64,000 nt of DNA from Arctopsyche grandis (Eukaryota > Arthropoda > Insecta > Trichoptera > Hydropsychidae). This document shows, piece by piece, positions 12,960 to 24,552 of the stretch; position 1 is the stretch's first letter; every line of letters begins with the position of its first letter. Below the pieces are notes generated by a model. It had not been told where the DNA came from, did no database searches, and saw nothing but the letters and a program-made list of their open reading frames with translations. The stretch is from NCBI RefSeq assembly GCF_051622035.1, contig NC_135364.1:13137501-13201500 (forward strand), written 5' to 3'. The translations under genes were made by a program, and so were the position numbers.

Positions 12960-15500
12960 CATTTATTGTATCGTTTTCGTATTAGTTGTGTTAGATTGGG
13001 ATCTTTTTTGTGAACATTGTCATAAGAGTCAGCTTCGTCTATTTCTTTCAAATAATAAAATTAGCATATGTAATATAATATAAAATTAATGACCTTTGAA
13101 TTGCATACGAGGTTCAACAACGTCGAATACTCTCGGGTGAACGTAGTTTGCAATGAAAGTGCATGTAAATTTTGGAACAGGGGGAGTATTAATAAAAATG
13201 TCCTAGGTCCGCTTCTCCGAAGACATGCTAGATAACAAATAAAACAAAAGTTATAAACTTTTGTATATACTAATCAGATTGAAACAGTCTGAAAAAAGGC
13301 GTTAAAGAAGAAGCGGAAAGAATCTCTGAAAACAGCATATATTAGAACACGTTAAAAGAGGAAAAGAAACATGTGACAAAAATTATTCATGCAGCCCCAA
13401 CCTTGCGAATTCTAATTACCATTACTGAGATGTTCAAAAACAAATACTATACACATTTTAATGTAGTTAGACGTGGTTTTTTTTTACCGTTTGACAAAAA
13501 TACAATCTCTGTCGAGATAAAATCAATCGATTTCGATGACAAACGTCCCATATGACTAACATATTTGAATAATATTTAACAATAGCGACATCATGTTATA
13601 TACGAAATCAATACCAGAGATGAAATGTCACCAGCAAGATAAGAAAAAAGTTCAAATATCCAATATGTATTCAATATATAAAACATTCAATATGTCAAAT
13701 TCAAATTCGTGCGAATCGGCAAATATTGAAAAGAATAATGGAATTGAGTAGATTAAATTTCCATCTTTTTACATTCATACATCATTTGAGCAACTTGACA
13801 TCTCTTTTATCAACAATTATCAAATAGATATCTGAACACTTGTCGGCCAACGGCAGGCATTGTCTCATTTCTAAGATTGTTTGGAAATAGTCCATTGACT
13901 CCATTTTTTTCTTAAACTTCTTCATTTTCTTATGCATGCCTGATTCAGTTATAGCGTGGAATATCTTCTTCACAAAGGCAACTCCTGTTCAGTTTTTAAT
14001 GTTCAGCAACCAGGCGGGAACAACGACATCAATTATTCTGTTTGCAATAGGTGAAACCTTTCATGAGATGTCCAAATTATGCAAGTTTATCTGTTTTCAA
14101 TAATACTCTTCCACACTAGCCTTTCGTAAGACAGTGTCAGTAGCTCGTTCAGTATCAGTTTGATGACACACAACAATCCTAAATCATCTTACCGTTAACG
14201 AGCACTGCTTTCATACTGCAACTATTCAAGTTTGAATTTGTACAAATGAGTACTTTGCATATCCCTTTTCAGTGACCATTATAAGATTAATATTGTGAAT
14301 ATCATTATCAGTTTCGGATTAATGCAAAAGCAGTGAATAAATATGTTATTTTATAATCAACGAGACATATTGACACCCAGTTTAGAACATCGAGATTTTA
14401 GTACACATTTGAATAAATTCGAATGAATGACTTGTATAGTCTCCTTTTTTCATTTCAAATCAAACACATTTTTTATTACATTGCTTAGAATATATATTCA
14501 GAGTGGTTTCTGCGTCTCTTATCCCATGAGGCTGGTCTTGTTAGATTGTTGCCAACCTATAAAAACATTCACATTTTAATATTACGAGTGTTTCATCCAA
14601 TAATTTTCCGATTTATTTCTCTTCATAGATATAGAATGCATAGAATCGCTCTCAGCCTCCAAAAATGTTGCTACAAAATCTCTGCGTGGCAGAGTTTATT
14701 CATTGTTTGCTAAATTTCGTCTCTCTTGACTTTCTGTCTTCGATGGTTCGCTTTTAGACGATACTTTTGTTAACAATGACCATTCTATGCATTCTACTTC
14801 TATGTTTCTCTTACATAAAATAGTTAATGGTGCTATTGATATATCTATTTTGGCAGATATTTATTGTAATGTCAATACTCGATTCACTAATGTTTAAAAA
14901 TGATAATAATAACACTTCATTTAATGATAAAATTACCCGGAAATGCCGGCTTTATGGATTGCCTTGATTCATTCTCTAATTTAATCAGAATTTTTAAGGT
15001 TAAGGTGAAGAAGCAAATTTGTGGTCAATTTATTGTTTTATTTTTTGTATTTTTTTATTGTTTATATTATATTACTAAGCAGTGCTTATTTTAATATTGT
15101 CTTTTATTTATTTATTTTTTCACTTTATTCTGTGTGTCATACATAAAATAAATAAAAAAAAATACAGTATGGTTAGATTTATTCTATAATGAAATAATAA
15201 TGGATTTTGGTATCACAATGAGTTTACCTTTTGAACACTAGTGGTTTTACTCGGAATTTTCAATACAAACCGCTTAAACATAGCTAATTTAATAGTAAAC
15301 ATTTTATTTTATTAAATTTATATTTGAATATTCATTTGTTTTTTTATTAAATTGAACGTCACGTCTTTTTCGAAATAATAGAATAGATTTTGGGTCATAA
15401 ATAGGATTCGTGTCAAATGAGTATGTAGTGGTTGGCGTCACATCGTCTCCAAGCTGTCGAAGAAATTGATACGTCATATGGGGTGGAGAACGTGCGAAGG
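12960..15500. other. Probable first intron or upstream region of casein kinase II alpha, no gene seen
   Basis: AT-rich. Minus-strand frame 13782-13973 (KKMKKFKKKMESMDYF...) is short and unrecognised, perhaps an old transposon fragment. Nothing else supported. Confidence 0.4.
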
Positions 15501-15549
15501 CGGAAGTGAATAGGAAAACGAAGACATTGTTTACGTAATGAAGGGGCGG

Positions 15550-16260
15550 CGGGTGAGCGGGACAAAAGATGGCAAACGGGGGGCGAAAGAGTGCGAAATC
15601 GATTATTAGCGTGGTGTGGTGTGATGTGGTGGACGTGCCGTTTGACAGCGCTCGGTCGAGGGGGCGGGCGGGGGCGGGGACGGGGATGGGGACGGGAGGG
15701 GTCCGAGTGACAGCCGGGGCTGGGGCGGGGGCGGAGGCGCGGGGGAGGGCGAGGGGGGCTGCGGGGGTGGCCATGTGTCGCGGCACGCGGTGCGGCTGCG
15801 GCTGCGGCTGCGGCTGCGGCTGCGGCGAGGGGCGAGGGGCGGGGAGGGTGTCGCGTGCGGGGCGGGCGGCGGCGGGGGGGCAGGGGGGGCGGGCGGGCGT
15901 GGGGTTCGCGTACCTGTTCATGCCGAGTGTGAGCGCGAGTGGAGGTGGAAGTGGCTGTGGCTGTGACGATGGCGGTGGCGATGGAGTCGGCCGGGCAGAT
16001 CCGGGCGCTTCCGGACGGGGTCTGCGGGGTGCGGGCGAGGGGCGCGGGGGGGCGGGTGGTCGCGGCGGCGAGTGGTCGGCTGACGGGCGGAGGGCGGGTG
16101 TGGTTTGGTCACAAGATGGCCGCCGGGCGACTGCCGGCTGTGGGCAGAAGCAGCGCCGGTGCCGGCAAAGCGCTCCAAACCGCTCCGAACGCGGCCTACG
16201 CCCCAATGCCCTTCTCGATCGACGCTACTGATTGCGCTTTCGTTTCCGACTCTTTTCGCT
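15550..16260 (-). promoter_or_regulatory. CpG-rich island with a possible first exon and promoter of casein kinase II alpha
   Basis: A sharp GC-rich block in AT-rich surroundings, full of GGGGCGGGG-type boxes and a GGCTGC repeat. Read on the minus strand there is an excellent donor, ATGAACAG|GTACGCG, ending at 15914. It could join the acceptor at 12855. AAGATGGCCGCC at 16113-16124 resembles the YY1/Pho promoter element. The open frames here run in both directions with low-complexity Pro/Arg/Ala content, so I do not call them coding. The link to casein kinase II is inferred from orientation and the missing first exon. Confidence 0.4.
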
Positions 16261-16380
16261 GTTGCGCTTCTATGCGGCGATCTATCGAATGGGATGCGGC
16301 CGTTTCATTTCAGTCACACTTCAATAGGCTGAACGAAAAACGTCTTGAACTTCTTTTCGTCAACTATTATTTCGAATTAT

Positions 16381-16455
16381 TAAGAGGGCTGTACACCTGA
16401 AATCTTAATTTTGTTGCCGTTCCTTTCTTCGATATATATATTGAGTGAATGTGAC
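16381..16455 (+). repeat. Partial copy of a dispersed repeat
   Basis: Starts AAGAGGGCTGTACACC and continues through TTAATTTTGTTGCCGTTCC and TATTGAGTGAATG, matching the start of the full copy at 16668. Confidence 0.6.
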
Positions 16456-16667
16456 GGTCGAGATTCATCAATTAATGCGAATCATTATGTGCCATGAAAC
16501 AAATGGAATTCATTGTAGCACTTCATGTCTTAGCCAAAGTTTTTTCTATAAGTCCGCCACTGAGTAGAATTTTGCAAACGGAAAATATAAATATATGCAC
16601 TGCGATGGATGTGGCCATAAACATCGAATCTATAATAAAAAATGAATGTGAATTATATTCCGTGACG

Positions 16668-17028
16668 TTAAGAGGGCTGTACACCCGAAACCTTAATTTT
16701 GTTGCCGTTTCTTTCTTCGATATATATGTATATATTGAGTGAATGCATCAATATATATATTGAGTGAATGCGACAGTTGCGTTTCGACCAGATAAAAAGT
16801 ATTTTAAATCGACAAAATCGAGGTTTCATATTCTACTATTTTCTCCTTAAAAACTGGACCAATTAAAAAAAAAATTCATCATCGGTATGAGAAAGATATT
16901 TCCTGTGCAACTACGCGCGTATTTTTTTTTTTAATCGACCGTTAAATAAGTACGCTGGACTCTTTATGTGAGTGTAAAAAAGAGGCGATTTTATAGATGT
17001 TTGGTGGCTCCGAGCTCCTATAAAAAAT
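16668..17028 (+). repeat. Dispersed repeat family, copy A
   Basis: About 360 bp starting TTAAGAGGGCTGTACACCC. It contains a double TATTGAGTGAATG motif, CGACCAGATAA, TCGACCGTTAAATAAG and GAGGCGATTTTATAGAT in the same order as copy B at 27.4-27.8 kb (opposite strand). No coding capacity. Confidence 0.75.
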
Positions 17029-18409
17029 AACTAATCAAAAAAAAAAAAAAAGAGAGATGCATCCCAATAGTAAATATCGCGATTTTTGTGGCAACGATTT
17101 TTTACCGAATAGTGGCGCAGTTTCGAGAAATCCTAATTTTCAAAGGCACTCAAGAAGAACTTACGCAATCGAATTCCACAAAAAAGGGATAGCACCTCAA
17201 ATAGCATAGAAATACCCCTTGATGATTTTTTGTGGAATTCTATTTTAATTTAAATGATATTTGAATATGATTTTCTATAATAAAACGTTTAACAAGAAAT
17301 GAGTTCTGGCACCTTTTTTTTTTTTTTTTTTTTTTATAAAAGTACTGATTATATGTTAGTAACGTGATAATCACTAGTGTGTCTGGGCTGATTTGAAATC
17401 CGCGATATTAAAATTACAACCCCCATTTCTGCTAGAATTTGTAGTGTTTTGGTTCGGTCAAGAAAATGCATGTCATTCAATGAAATAGTGTGAATCTTGA
17501 TCAAATCGATTATTCGTTAATAAAATTTTAGGCTGCCAGAAACTGTAATAAGTTTATTCGTTTCACTAAAAAACCATTTAAAATAAAATAATCAGAAACT
17601 TGCCAAATTTTGCCACCCCCTGGATCTTGAATATAAAACATACATCGAATTTTGACCGGGCCAGTATCCTTTTGGGGTAAGGCATATAAATGAAATAATA
17701 TAATATATATAAAAACCGACTGTCACTAAATATGTATATTTGTTTGTGACGGACGATCAACCAGTATGGGGAACCAATCACAGCTGAGTAATCGAGACGC
17801 ATGGAAGCGTGTTAGTGGGGAAGCGGGGGGGGGGGGGGGGCGTCGAGCGTCGTCGCATTTGCCGACTATCCCCCGGCCACGGTGGACGTGCCGGACGACC
17901 CTGAAGCGCAGGAGGCGCTCTGGACGTCGGGGGCGCGGGGGGCAAAGCCCCCAGGGCACAGACAACACACACACATTCATTTATCATTTCAAACGGGTTG
18001 GATCAGTCAAATAAAGAATTTTGTTCTTTACGGTTCATAGACAATATTCAACACTCATATTAGACTTCCATCAATTCGTTATTACTAGTCACCGGAGCCT
18101 GAGGGGGCGGTGTATTGTTCAAAGGTTGTAAATGCATTGTTAAAGGTTTGCCGAACAATGGATAGCACTGTGACTATCCTACCTCTAGTTATTACTGATT
18201 ACAATCAATCGTTCCATTCTTGTTTAAAAAATAATTTTATTTTTATAAATTGACTAGTGTTGGACCCGTTGATTTCAACGGGTGGTTTCGAAAAGGAATT
18301 GAAACTCGAATAAAAATAAAGTTAAAGATATTGAATCGACTGGTTTCGGAAAGAAATTGATGCACGAATTACGAAGTGATTACGAATTACGAACTACGTT
18401 TTGTGCATC

Positions 18410-18868
18410 GCCGACCTCCTGACGCCTTTGCCCCCGATGCCTCCGTCGCTCCGGGGCCTTCGGCCCCAGCGCCGCCGACGCCTCCGGCGCCCCCGACGCC
18501 TTCGGCACCCCGGGGGCTTCGCCCCCAGCGCCGCCGACGCCTCCGGCGCCCCCAGCACCCCCGATGCCTTCGGCACCCCGGGGGCTTCGCCCCCAGCGCC
18601 GCCGACGCCTCCGGCGCCCCCAGCCCCCCCGATGCCTTCGGCACCCCGGGGGCTTCGCCCCCAGCGTCCCCGATGCCTTCGGCATCCCGTCGCCCCCAGC
18701 CCCCCCGATGCCTTCGGCACCCCGGGGGCTTCGCCCCCAGCGTCCCCGATGCCTTCGGCATCCCGTGGGCTTCGCCCCCAGCGCCGCCGACGCCTCCGGC
18801 GCCCCCAGCGCCCCGATGCCTTTGGCACCCCGGGGGCTTCGCCCCCAGCGCCGCCAGCGCCCCCGGCA
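18410..18868. repeat. GC-rich array of short palindromes
   Basis: About seven units built from two or three perfect stem-loops each: GGGGGCTTCGCCCCC, GATGCCTTCGGCATC and CGCCGACGCCTCCGGCG variants. Most stems enclose TTC or TCC. Stop codons are absent in several frames because the motifs contain none, so the long Gly/Ala/Pro frames are by-products. Confidence 0.85.
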
Positions 18869-19230
18869 ATGAAAAAACTGAAAAAATGAAAAAAATGAAA
18901 AAAATGAAAAACTGAAAAAATGAAAAAAATGAAAAAACTGAAAAAATGAAAAAAATGAAAAAAATGAAAAAACTGAAAAAATGAAAAAAATGAAAAAACT
19001 GAAAAAATGAAAAAAATGAAAAAACTGAAAAAATGAAAAAAATGAAAAAAATGAAAAAACTGAAAAAATGAAAAAAATGAAAAAACTGAAAAAATGAAAA
19101 AAATGAAAAAAATGAAAAAAATGAAAAAACTGAAAAAATGAAAAAAATGAAAAAACTGAAAAAATGAAAAAAATGAAAAAACTGAAAAAATGAAAAAAAT
19201 TAAAAAACTGAAAAATATGAAAAAAAAAAA
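18869..19230. repeat. A-rich tandem array of GAAAAAACT / GAAAAAATG units
   Basis: Units of 9-11 bases (GAAAAAACT, GAAAAAAT, GAAAAAAAT) repeat for about 360 bp with a higher-order period. One strand is almost pure purine. The Phe-rich minus-strand frame is an artefact. Confidence 0.95.
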
Positions 19231-19661
19231 AAAATTGTTCCCCATACTGGTTGATGGTTGATCGTCCGTCACATACAAATATACAAATATACAAATATAC
19301 AAATATATTTAGCGACAGTCCGTTTTTATATATATTATTCCTTAAAAAATGAAAGCGATTGTCCAGTAAAGTGACCATTTTTCAATCGTGATATAAAGAC
19401 TATCCAACCCTTTTTCGTGAAATATTTTTTTGCAAAAATAAAAAAAAGGAAGAGACGTTTCGTCTTGGAACCTCTGTTACCCGAGACGATAATGTAAGTG
19501 TTTGTATTTTCATAACAGCTTAGTAAATAAAATCCATTTTTCTCTTCTTTTTCATTTTTCGGGTCCCCTTTTATACACGGGGCTCGGGTGCCTTGTATCC
19601 CCTGCATCCCCAATTAGCCGCGCTCGAGTATGTATATCTAAGTAATTAGCATGTGCTACTT

Positions 19662-20604
19662 ATGGTGCGTACGCACCAAGCCAACGAACGGCCCACAGGC
19701 CAACTTTAAAAACCAGTAGCGTACAAAATATCAAAATAAAAATTAAATTTAAAAATTGAAATTAAATATCAAAATTAAAACTATTATTATTATATTAAAA
19801 TTAAATTCAAGTATCAAAATAAAATTATAATCATTATATAAAAATTAAAATTAAATATTGAAAGTTAAAACAGAACATGCACAATTTAAATAAATTTTCG
19901 AGATTGACCTAAAATTAGATCATCAACAATCACATACAGGTAATCCCCGACTTTTGTTTGTCGAAGATGTTTTGACTTACGAAGATACGCACTAAGATCG
20001 AAAAATATCAAAGAATTATTATTTTTACTTCCCCGTAATGCGCAGTTACTGAGAATATATCATGTATTAGTATGGGTGATCCAACGATTTTTGCTAACCC
20101 GGGGTGTTGTCGGTCACATCAAACGGATTTTTTTATTCTTCAATTGTTTCTCTCATCGAAATAAATCAAGTAATTAAATCATTTCAGAGGTAAAATTTAT
20201 CGGATAATGTGTGATTATTAATTTTATTTCGACGAAAGAAAAAAAACCCTTTGACAAATCACCGACATCCGACACCGCGTTTTTTTATGAATTGTTTTTT
20301 TTATCGATCATCCAAGTGGAAATATAGTAACATCTCGTGACGACTTTAACAATATTTTTTTTCGCTCGTACGCAGAGAAATTATAATATTTCTCTGGTTT
20401 TAAATGCGGTATCGTCGTAATTCAAAATATTGTTGTAATTCAAAACATCAACGATGATCTAATTTTAGCTCAATCTCGCTCTTTAGCTTGATTTTGATAT
20501 TTAATTTCAATTTTAAAATTTAATTTTTATTTCGATATTTTGTACGCTACTGCTGGTTAAAAAGTTGGCCCAAAATCGTCGTTGGTTTAGTCCGTAAGCA
20601 CCAT
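19662..20604. mobile_element. Long-hairpin element without coding capacity
   Basis: The first ~115 bp, starting ATGGTGCGTACG, are inverted at the right end, which closes with GTAAGCACCAT. Matching blocks include CCAACGA, GGCCAACTTT, CAGTAGCGTACAAAATATC and the long ATTAAA/AAATTG tract. A second inverted pair, GACCTAAAATTAGATCATC (about 19906) and GATGATCTAATTTTAGCTC (about 20453), sits inside. No protein is encoded. Confidence 0.65.
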
Positions 20605-23080
20605 TACAACTAAACTGTGCTACTAGCTACTAAATAAATAATATAAAAAATAGATAAATAGGTGTATATAGGTAAATAAGGTGACTATCAAAATATATTT
20701 CGTTTTCCATTTGTCAAACTGACAAAATAAATAAAGAAGTTTCTAAGAAAACGTACATAACTTATTGAAAAAGCAAAGTATAAATCGAACATGTTAAATA
20801 TTATCGACAAACTGAATATTTCTCTTTGAGAATATTGCATAGATAATTTTACGATAAGATATAAGACAGACGCGTGCGTTGCGAGAGATGGAGACGTACG
20901 ACAGTGGGATCTAGAAATGCTACCACTTTTGCAAAAGCTGTTGACGTTAGCATCAAACAGAAATACACAAAATACTATATAAATGTTGGATTTAGTTTTA
21001 AAACCATGAAGAGTGCGTGGAAGTTGATGTGTATATGCAAATTTAGTATTGATGATTTTAGTATATGATTTTAGTATATGCAAATTTAAGTTGGTATGTT
21101 GCGTAACACCGTGACTAAACGACAGTTCGTTTTGGCGCATCGAAAAATAAATAAACATAGTTTAAACGCTGACCACGTTGCTACAAGTGGCTGTCCTTCC
21201 CATGTGTCCCTTTATGAATTGAAAATGTTGTACACGAGGGTTCAAACTCCTAGGCACGGCCCTGTCTATGTACTTGAACCTATGTACATACATGAGGTTA
21301 AGAAGTACGTATATGAGAAAATAATACAACAGTTATTGAAGGAATTGATAGATTGATAAGGTATTGGTGTAAATATTGTAGTAATTTAACACTCAACCGT
21401 TTACACTTCGAATTACGTAAGCATTGGCTAATTTCATGCCAAATATACATATGTACATATTTAAAAACTGTATTTACAGCTAGGCAAAAACAGACAAAGG
21501 AAGCACACATAAAAAGTTTCAATTTATATTAAACTTGCGTGTATATTTAAAATATATGGAAATGCGTTTTTACGAATATAATAAAATATTTATGAGCGTT
21601 GATTGTCAATCATTTTTCATACTAAACTAATTAAATATCATTTACAAACTATCAAAATATTTTATCTTATAATTTAAGAAACAAATTCAACTATCATTAG
21701 ACAATTAATTATGGAGATAAGAATACAATTTAACGGTTTTTTATTATTATCAAATATTTTTATTATTAGACTCCTACTCCCATTTTAATGATATTTAAAT
21801 ATCAAATAGTATTTTTTCCTACATGTGAAAACCCATTTCCAAGTACATGTAAATACAGCCGTAACTTCAAATACGGTGAATAGGTAAATTTTTGAATATC
21901 TCTGGCGTATTAATTCAGATCTGATTTAAATCATTAAGTTTTAATAAAACTTTTTTCTTTTAATATTTTGTATTATTTATTTATGTAGACATAAACTAAA
22001 CAAAATGTACGCATTTGACAAATATCGGTCCTCCTCAATTTTATCCACTAAAGAGAAAAAAAAAGTAGAAAGTGTCAAATTTGCACATTGGAAATTAGTG
22101 AGTCGCTTTCGTCGCAAATATAAGCCCTACAAGTTCGTTAATAATTCAGTATTCACATAAATATGTAAAAAAATGAGTCGGAGTCCTTCGATTTTTAACG
22201 ACACCACGACTCAATTTTTAACGATTTCGACTTTACAGACCTGTTAGATACAGATGATCAGAATATTGCAATTATTTAAATATAAGAAAACCTTTACGTT
22301 ATATAAAGTGTGTAATACGAAATATTTGCAACGGTTAGTAATTATGATATTTCGTTAATGATTTTGCGAAATTCCATTTATTTTATAGCCGTAATGGAAC
22401 CAAGTAACATTGAATATTAATGAGAGGTAAGGTGCGAAAAATTTCATAATATGTTCATGTGTATAAAGAGACAACTAGAATTCCTTAAAACAAATTCCTA
22501 AAGAATGAAGTCTTTTAGGGAAAGAAATAAATAAGAGACAAAGATAATGACTTTGACAGACGAAAAATTTACCGCGTCACCTAAAGTATAATTTAATTCA
22601 ATAAATAATCTGTTTTTTTGTTTGTTTTAGCAACACAAATTTTCATGTGATACTTTGCGTAACACTGAATTTCATTATGATATTGGGTGAAGGTGGGAAT
22701 AAATTTTAAACTTGGGAAAATATTCTTGACCTTAAAAAGAAATTTACTGACGTGCCGATTAAGCGTACAAAAGGAGATCGTGTTTCAAAACTGTCATTTT
22801 GTAAGCTGAGCACGAGTGAAATTCCAAATAAGTAGGTATTAAGATTCGTTTAGTATTTAGTTCCTGTAAGGTGAATAATATTGCAGAGACGAACATGTTT
22901 TAAAAGCATTATCATACATCAATAATTATTTATTCAAAAGCGAACTATCATATCCCATGACCAACTTTCGGTACACAACTATCGATAAATACTGATACTT
23001 TCATTTCAGCACTGAAAAAATACACGCCTATACCTAGCTGTATGTATATGAAAAAAGTAAATTTCCATACATTCATACGT
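20605..23080. other. Repeat-rich or unassigned DNA, no gene seen
   Basis: AT-rich. Short open frames at 20688-21522 have no coherent coding signal. A GGGTTCAAACTCC at about 21239 resembles a pol III B box, but no matching A box was found. Confidence 0.4.
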
Positions 23081-23084
23081 AGAA

Positions 23085-23645
23085 TTTTTTTTTGATTTTT
23101 AAATGCTTCTTATTATTACTAAATTGTGTTCACAATACATCTTATATCTATTTTAATAGCTACTGATCTACTGATCATTTTCTATTTTACAATTTTAATT
23201 TAATTTTGTTAGTAATCATAGTATTATATTATTATAATGTTAATATGTACAGCGTAATAGGAAAAAGAGATCGAAAACCTATTTACAATCCTTATAAATG
23301 CTCATAATACATAATATTAATTAAAGACTCACTAAAGTCGATGACCTAAAGCAGATCGTGTTAAGGTAATCTGTGTTTATATCTGAAGGGTATAGACATT
23401 TTGTTGTAATCACCGAGACTCTTCACAAGTGTGTTAGTATGGTTATTAGTGATTCTGTCATAGAATCTACTGGTTAGTTTGTTAGTAATGTCTGTAACAA
23501 ACGGAATATTATATATGGCATGCAGTTTTTTCAAGTTAGTATATATGGGTGTATTATAAATTATTTTTAGGGATTTATTTTGTATTACTTGGAGCTTGGA
23601 AAGGTTAGTATTCGAGGCGTTATTATACAGGTGAAGCATAGGTTA
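23085..23645 (-). mobile_element. 5'-truncated non-LTR retrotransposon (Jockey-like), 3' end
   Basis: On the minus strand 23639-23361 encodes the last ~90 residues of a reverse-transcriptase protein (KLQVIQNKSLKIIYNTP, DITNKLTSRFYDRI), a tail typical of Jockey-group elements. It is followed by a 270-bp 3' UTR shared with the copy at 46.36 kb. The polypeptide is only a fragment, so the copy is dead. Confidence 0.75.
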
Positions 23646-23936
23646 ATAATAGTAATATGAGCGCGTGATATAATTTTATTTTATTTTGAGTTGATAAAGA
23701 TCATACGTAGAATGAAACGTAAAGGAGGTATATAAAAATAAGTGCGACCCACTCGAAACATCTAAATTCAAGGTTTATTTGCCGAAGATCATACATATAT
23801 ATGTACATGCACTCAACTCGAGTGCTCGAGAAAGGACATCCTCTACGCACATTTCCGGTAGTAATCATGGACACATGACGTGCAAAATCTTCACTAAATT
23901 ATTATTCTGAATTAACTATCTGAAGTAACGATTTAC

Positions 23937-24045
23937 CTGGGGGCGAGAATGTGCATTGCTGTGTGTGATTTCTCCCGATGACTACAATAACCATGACCGT
24001 CACTAACAGACACAGGGTCACTGAGAAATATCGCAAAAACACCAT
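23937..24045 (-). CDS. Orphan first coding exon with a signal-anchor segment (partial)
   Basis: On the minus strand an ATG at 24043-24045 opens 36 codons: MVFLRYF, then a long hydrophobic run (SVTLCLLVTVMVIVVIG), then RNHTQQCTFSPP with one N-glycosylation site. It ends at a good donor, CCCCCAG|GTAAAT. Upstream on the same strand is TTTTCAGTCAC at about 24164-24174, an arthropod initiator-like site. This looks like the N-terminus of a type II membrane or secreted protein. No following exon was found to the left, so it could be a relic. Confidence 0.35.
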
Positions 24046-24471
24046 GGCTAATTTTCAGCTGAAAGATAAACACCCACACACTCTGACTATAACAACACAC
24101 CGTATGGAAATGTGTTGTGATTACGTGCGAAAAGTTCACAACGTTAGAACACCGATGTAGTTGCCAGTGACTGAAAATAGATGATCCCAAATTCAAATAA
24201 GCAATGACATCGATATCAAATAGATATCGTTCTCCTATCGTTATCCTATATCGTTCGATTGAACGAATTGATGATTTTTATTGTTGACTTGTTGACTAAA
24301 TAATGAAATGAAAAAAAAAGCACATTTTGACCCTCATAATCGATTTCGTTAATACAAAAACCACTTTTGGCGTTTTCATTTATTTATTTTTTGTCATTTG
24401 AAGTGGCTAATTGTACTTCTTAATGGCACTGAAACTTCCACAATTAATAGTTCTAAACATGCGTTTTACTA

Positions 24472-24506
24472 TATAAATACGAATAACTAAGGAAATACTC
24501 ATCAGT
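24472..24506 (+). promoter_or_regulatory. TATA box and TCAGT initiator of peptide gene 1
   Basis: TATAAA at 24472-24477 and TCAGT at 24502-24506 are 30 bp apart, the standard arthropod core-promoter spacing, 47 bp before the ATG. Confidence 0.6.
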
Positions 24507-24552
24507 TTCATTGGAGACATCGCAAGGAGGTTCTATAGTAGTTACCGACAAC

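Larger units (their letters stand above)
17697..19339. mobile_element. Inverted-repeat element carrying GC-palindrome and A-rich tandem arrays
   Basis: The ends are inverted: left 17697-17773 and right 19237-19339 share TAATATATATAAAAAC.GACTGTC and GTGACGGACGATCAACC followed by CAGTATGGGGAAC. The right arm is longer, through ATTTGTATAT units and one extra ATCAACC. Between the arms are a G-rich spacer (17820-17960), about 450 bp of single-copy sequence, a GC-rich palindrome array (18410-18868) and an A-rich array (18869-19230). No transposase gene is recognisable and no target duplication is clear. Confidence 0.65.

Noticed and set aside
13782-13973. 63-codon Lys-rich frame
   Set aside because: Short, no homology recognised, no splice or promoter context.
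15304-16231. Long Pro/Arg/Ala frames on both strands of the GC-rich island
   Set aside because: Low-complexity, opposing, without conserved motifs; explained by high GC lacking stop codons.
18869-19230. CRISPR-like regular repeat
   Set aside because: Units are contiguous 9-11 bp A-rich tandems without spacers, in a eukaryotic genome.
18380-19378. 332- and 302-residue minus-strand frames with Phe and Gly/Ala repeats
   Set aside because: Products of the two tandem arrays; several frames are open at once and no gene signals flank them.
21225-21265. Second tRNA-like B box
   Set aside because: No partner A box at the right distance and no repeat match seen.
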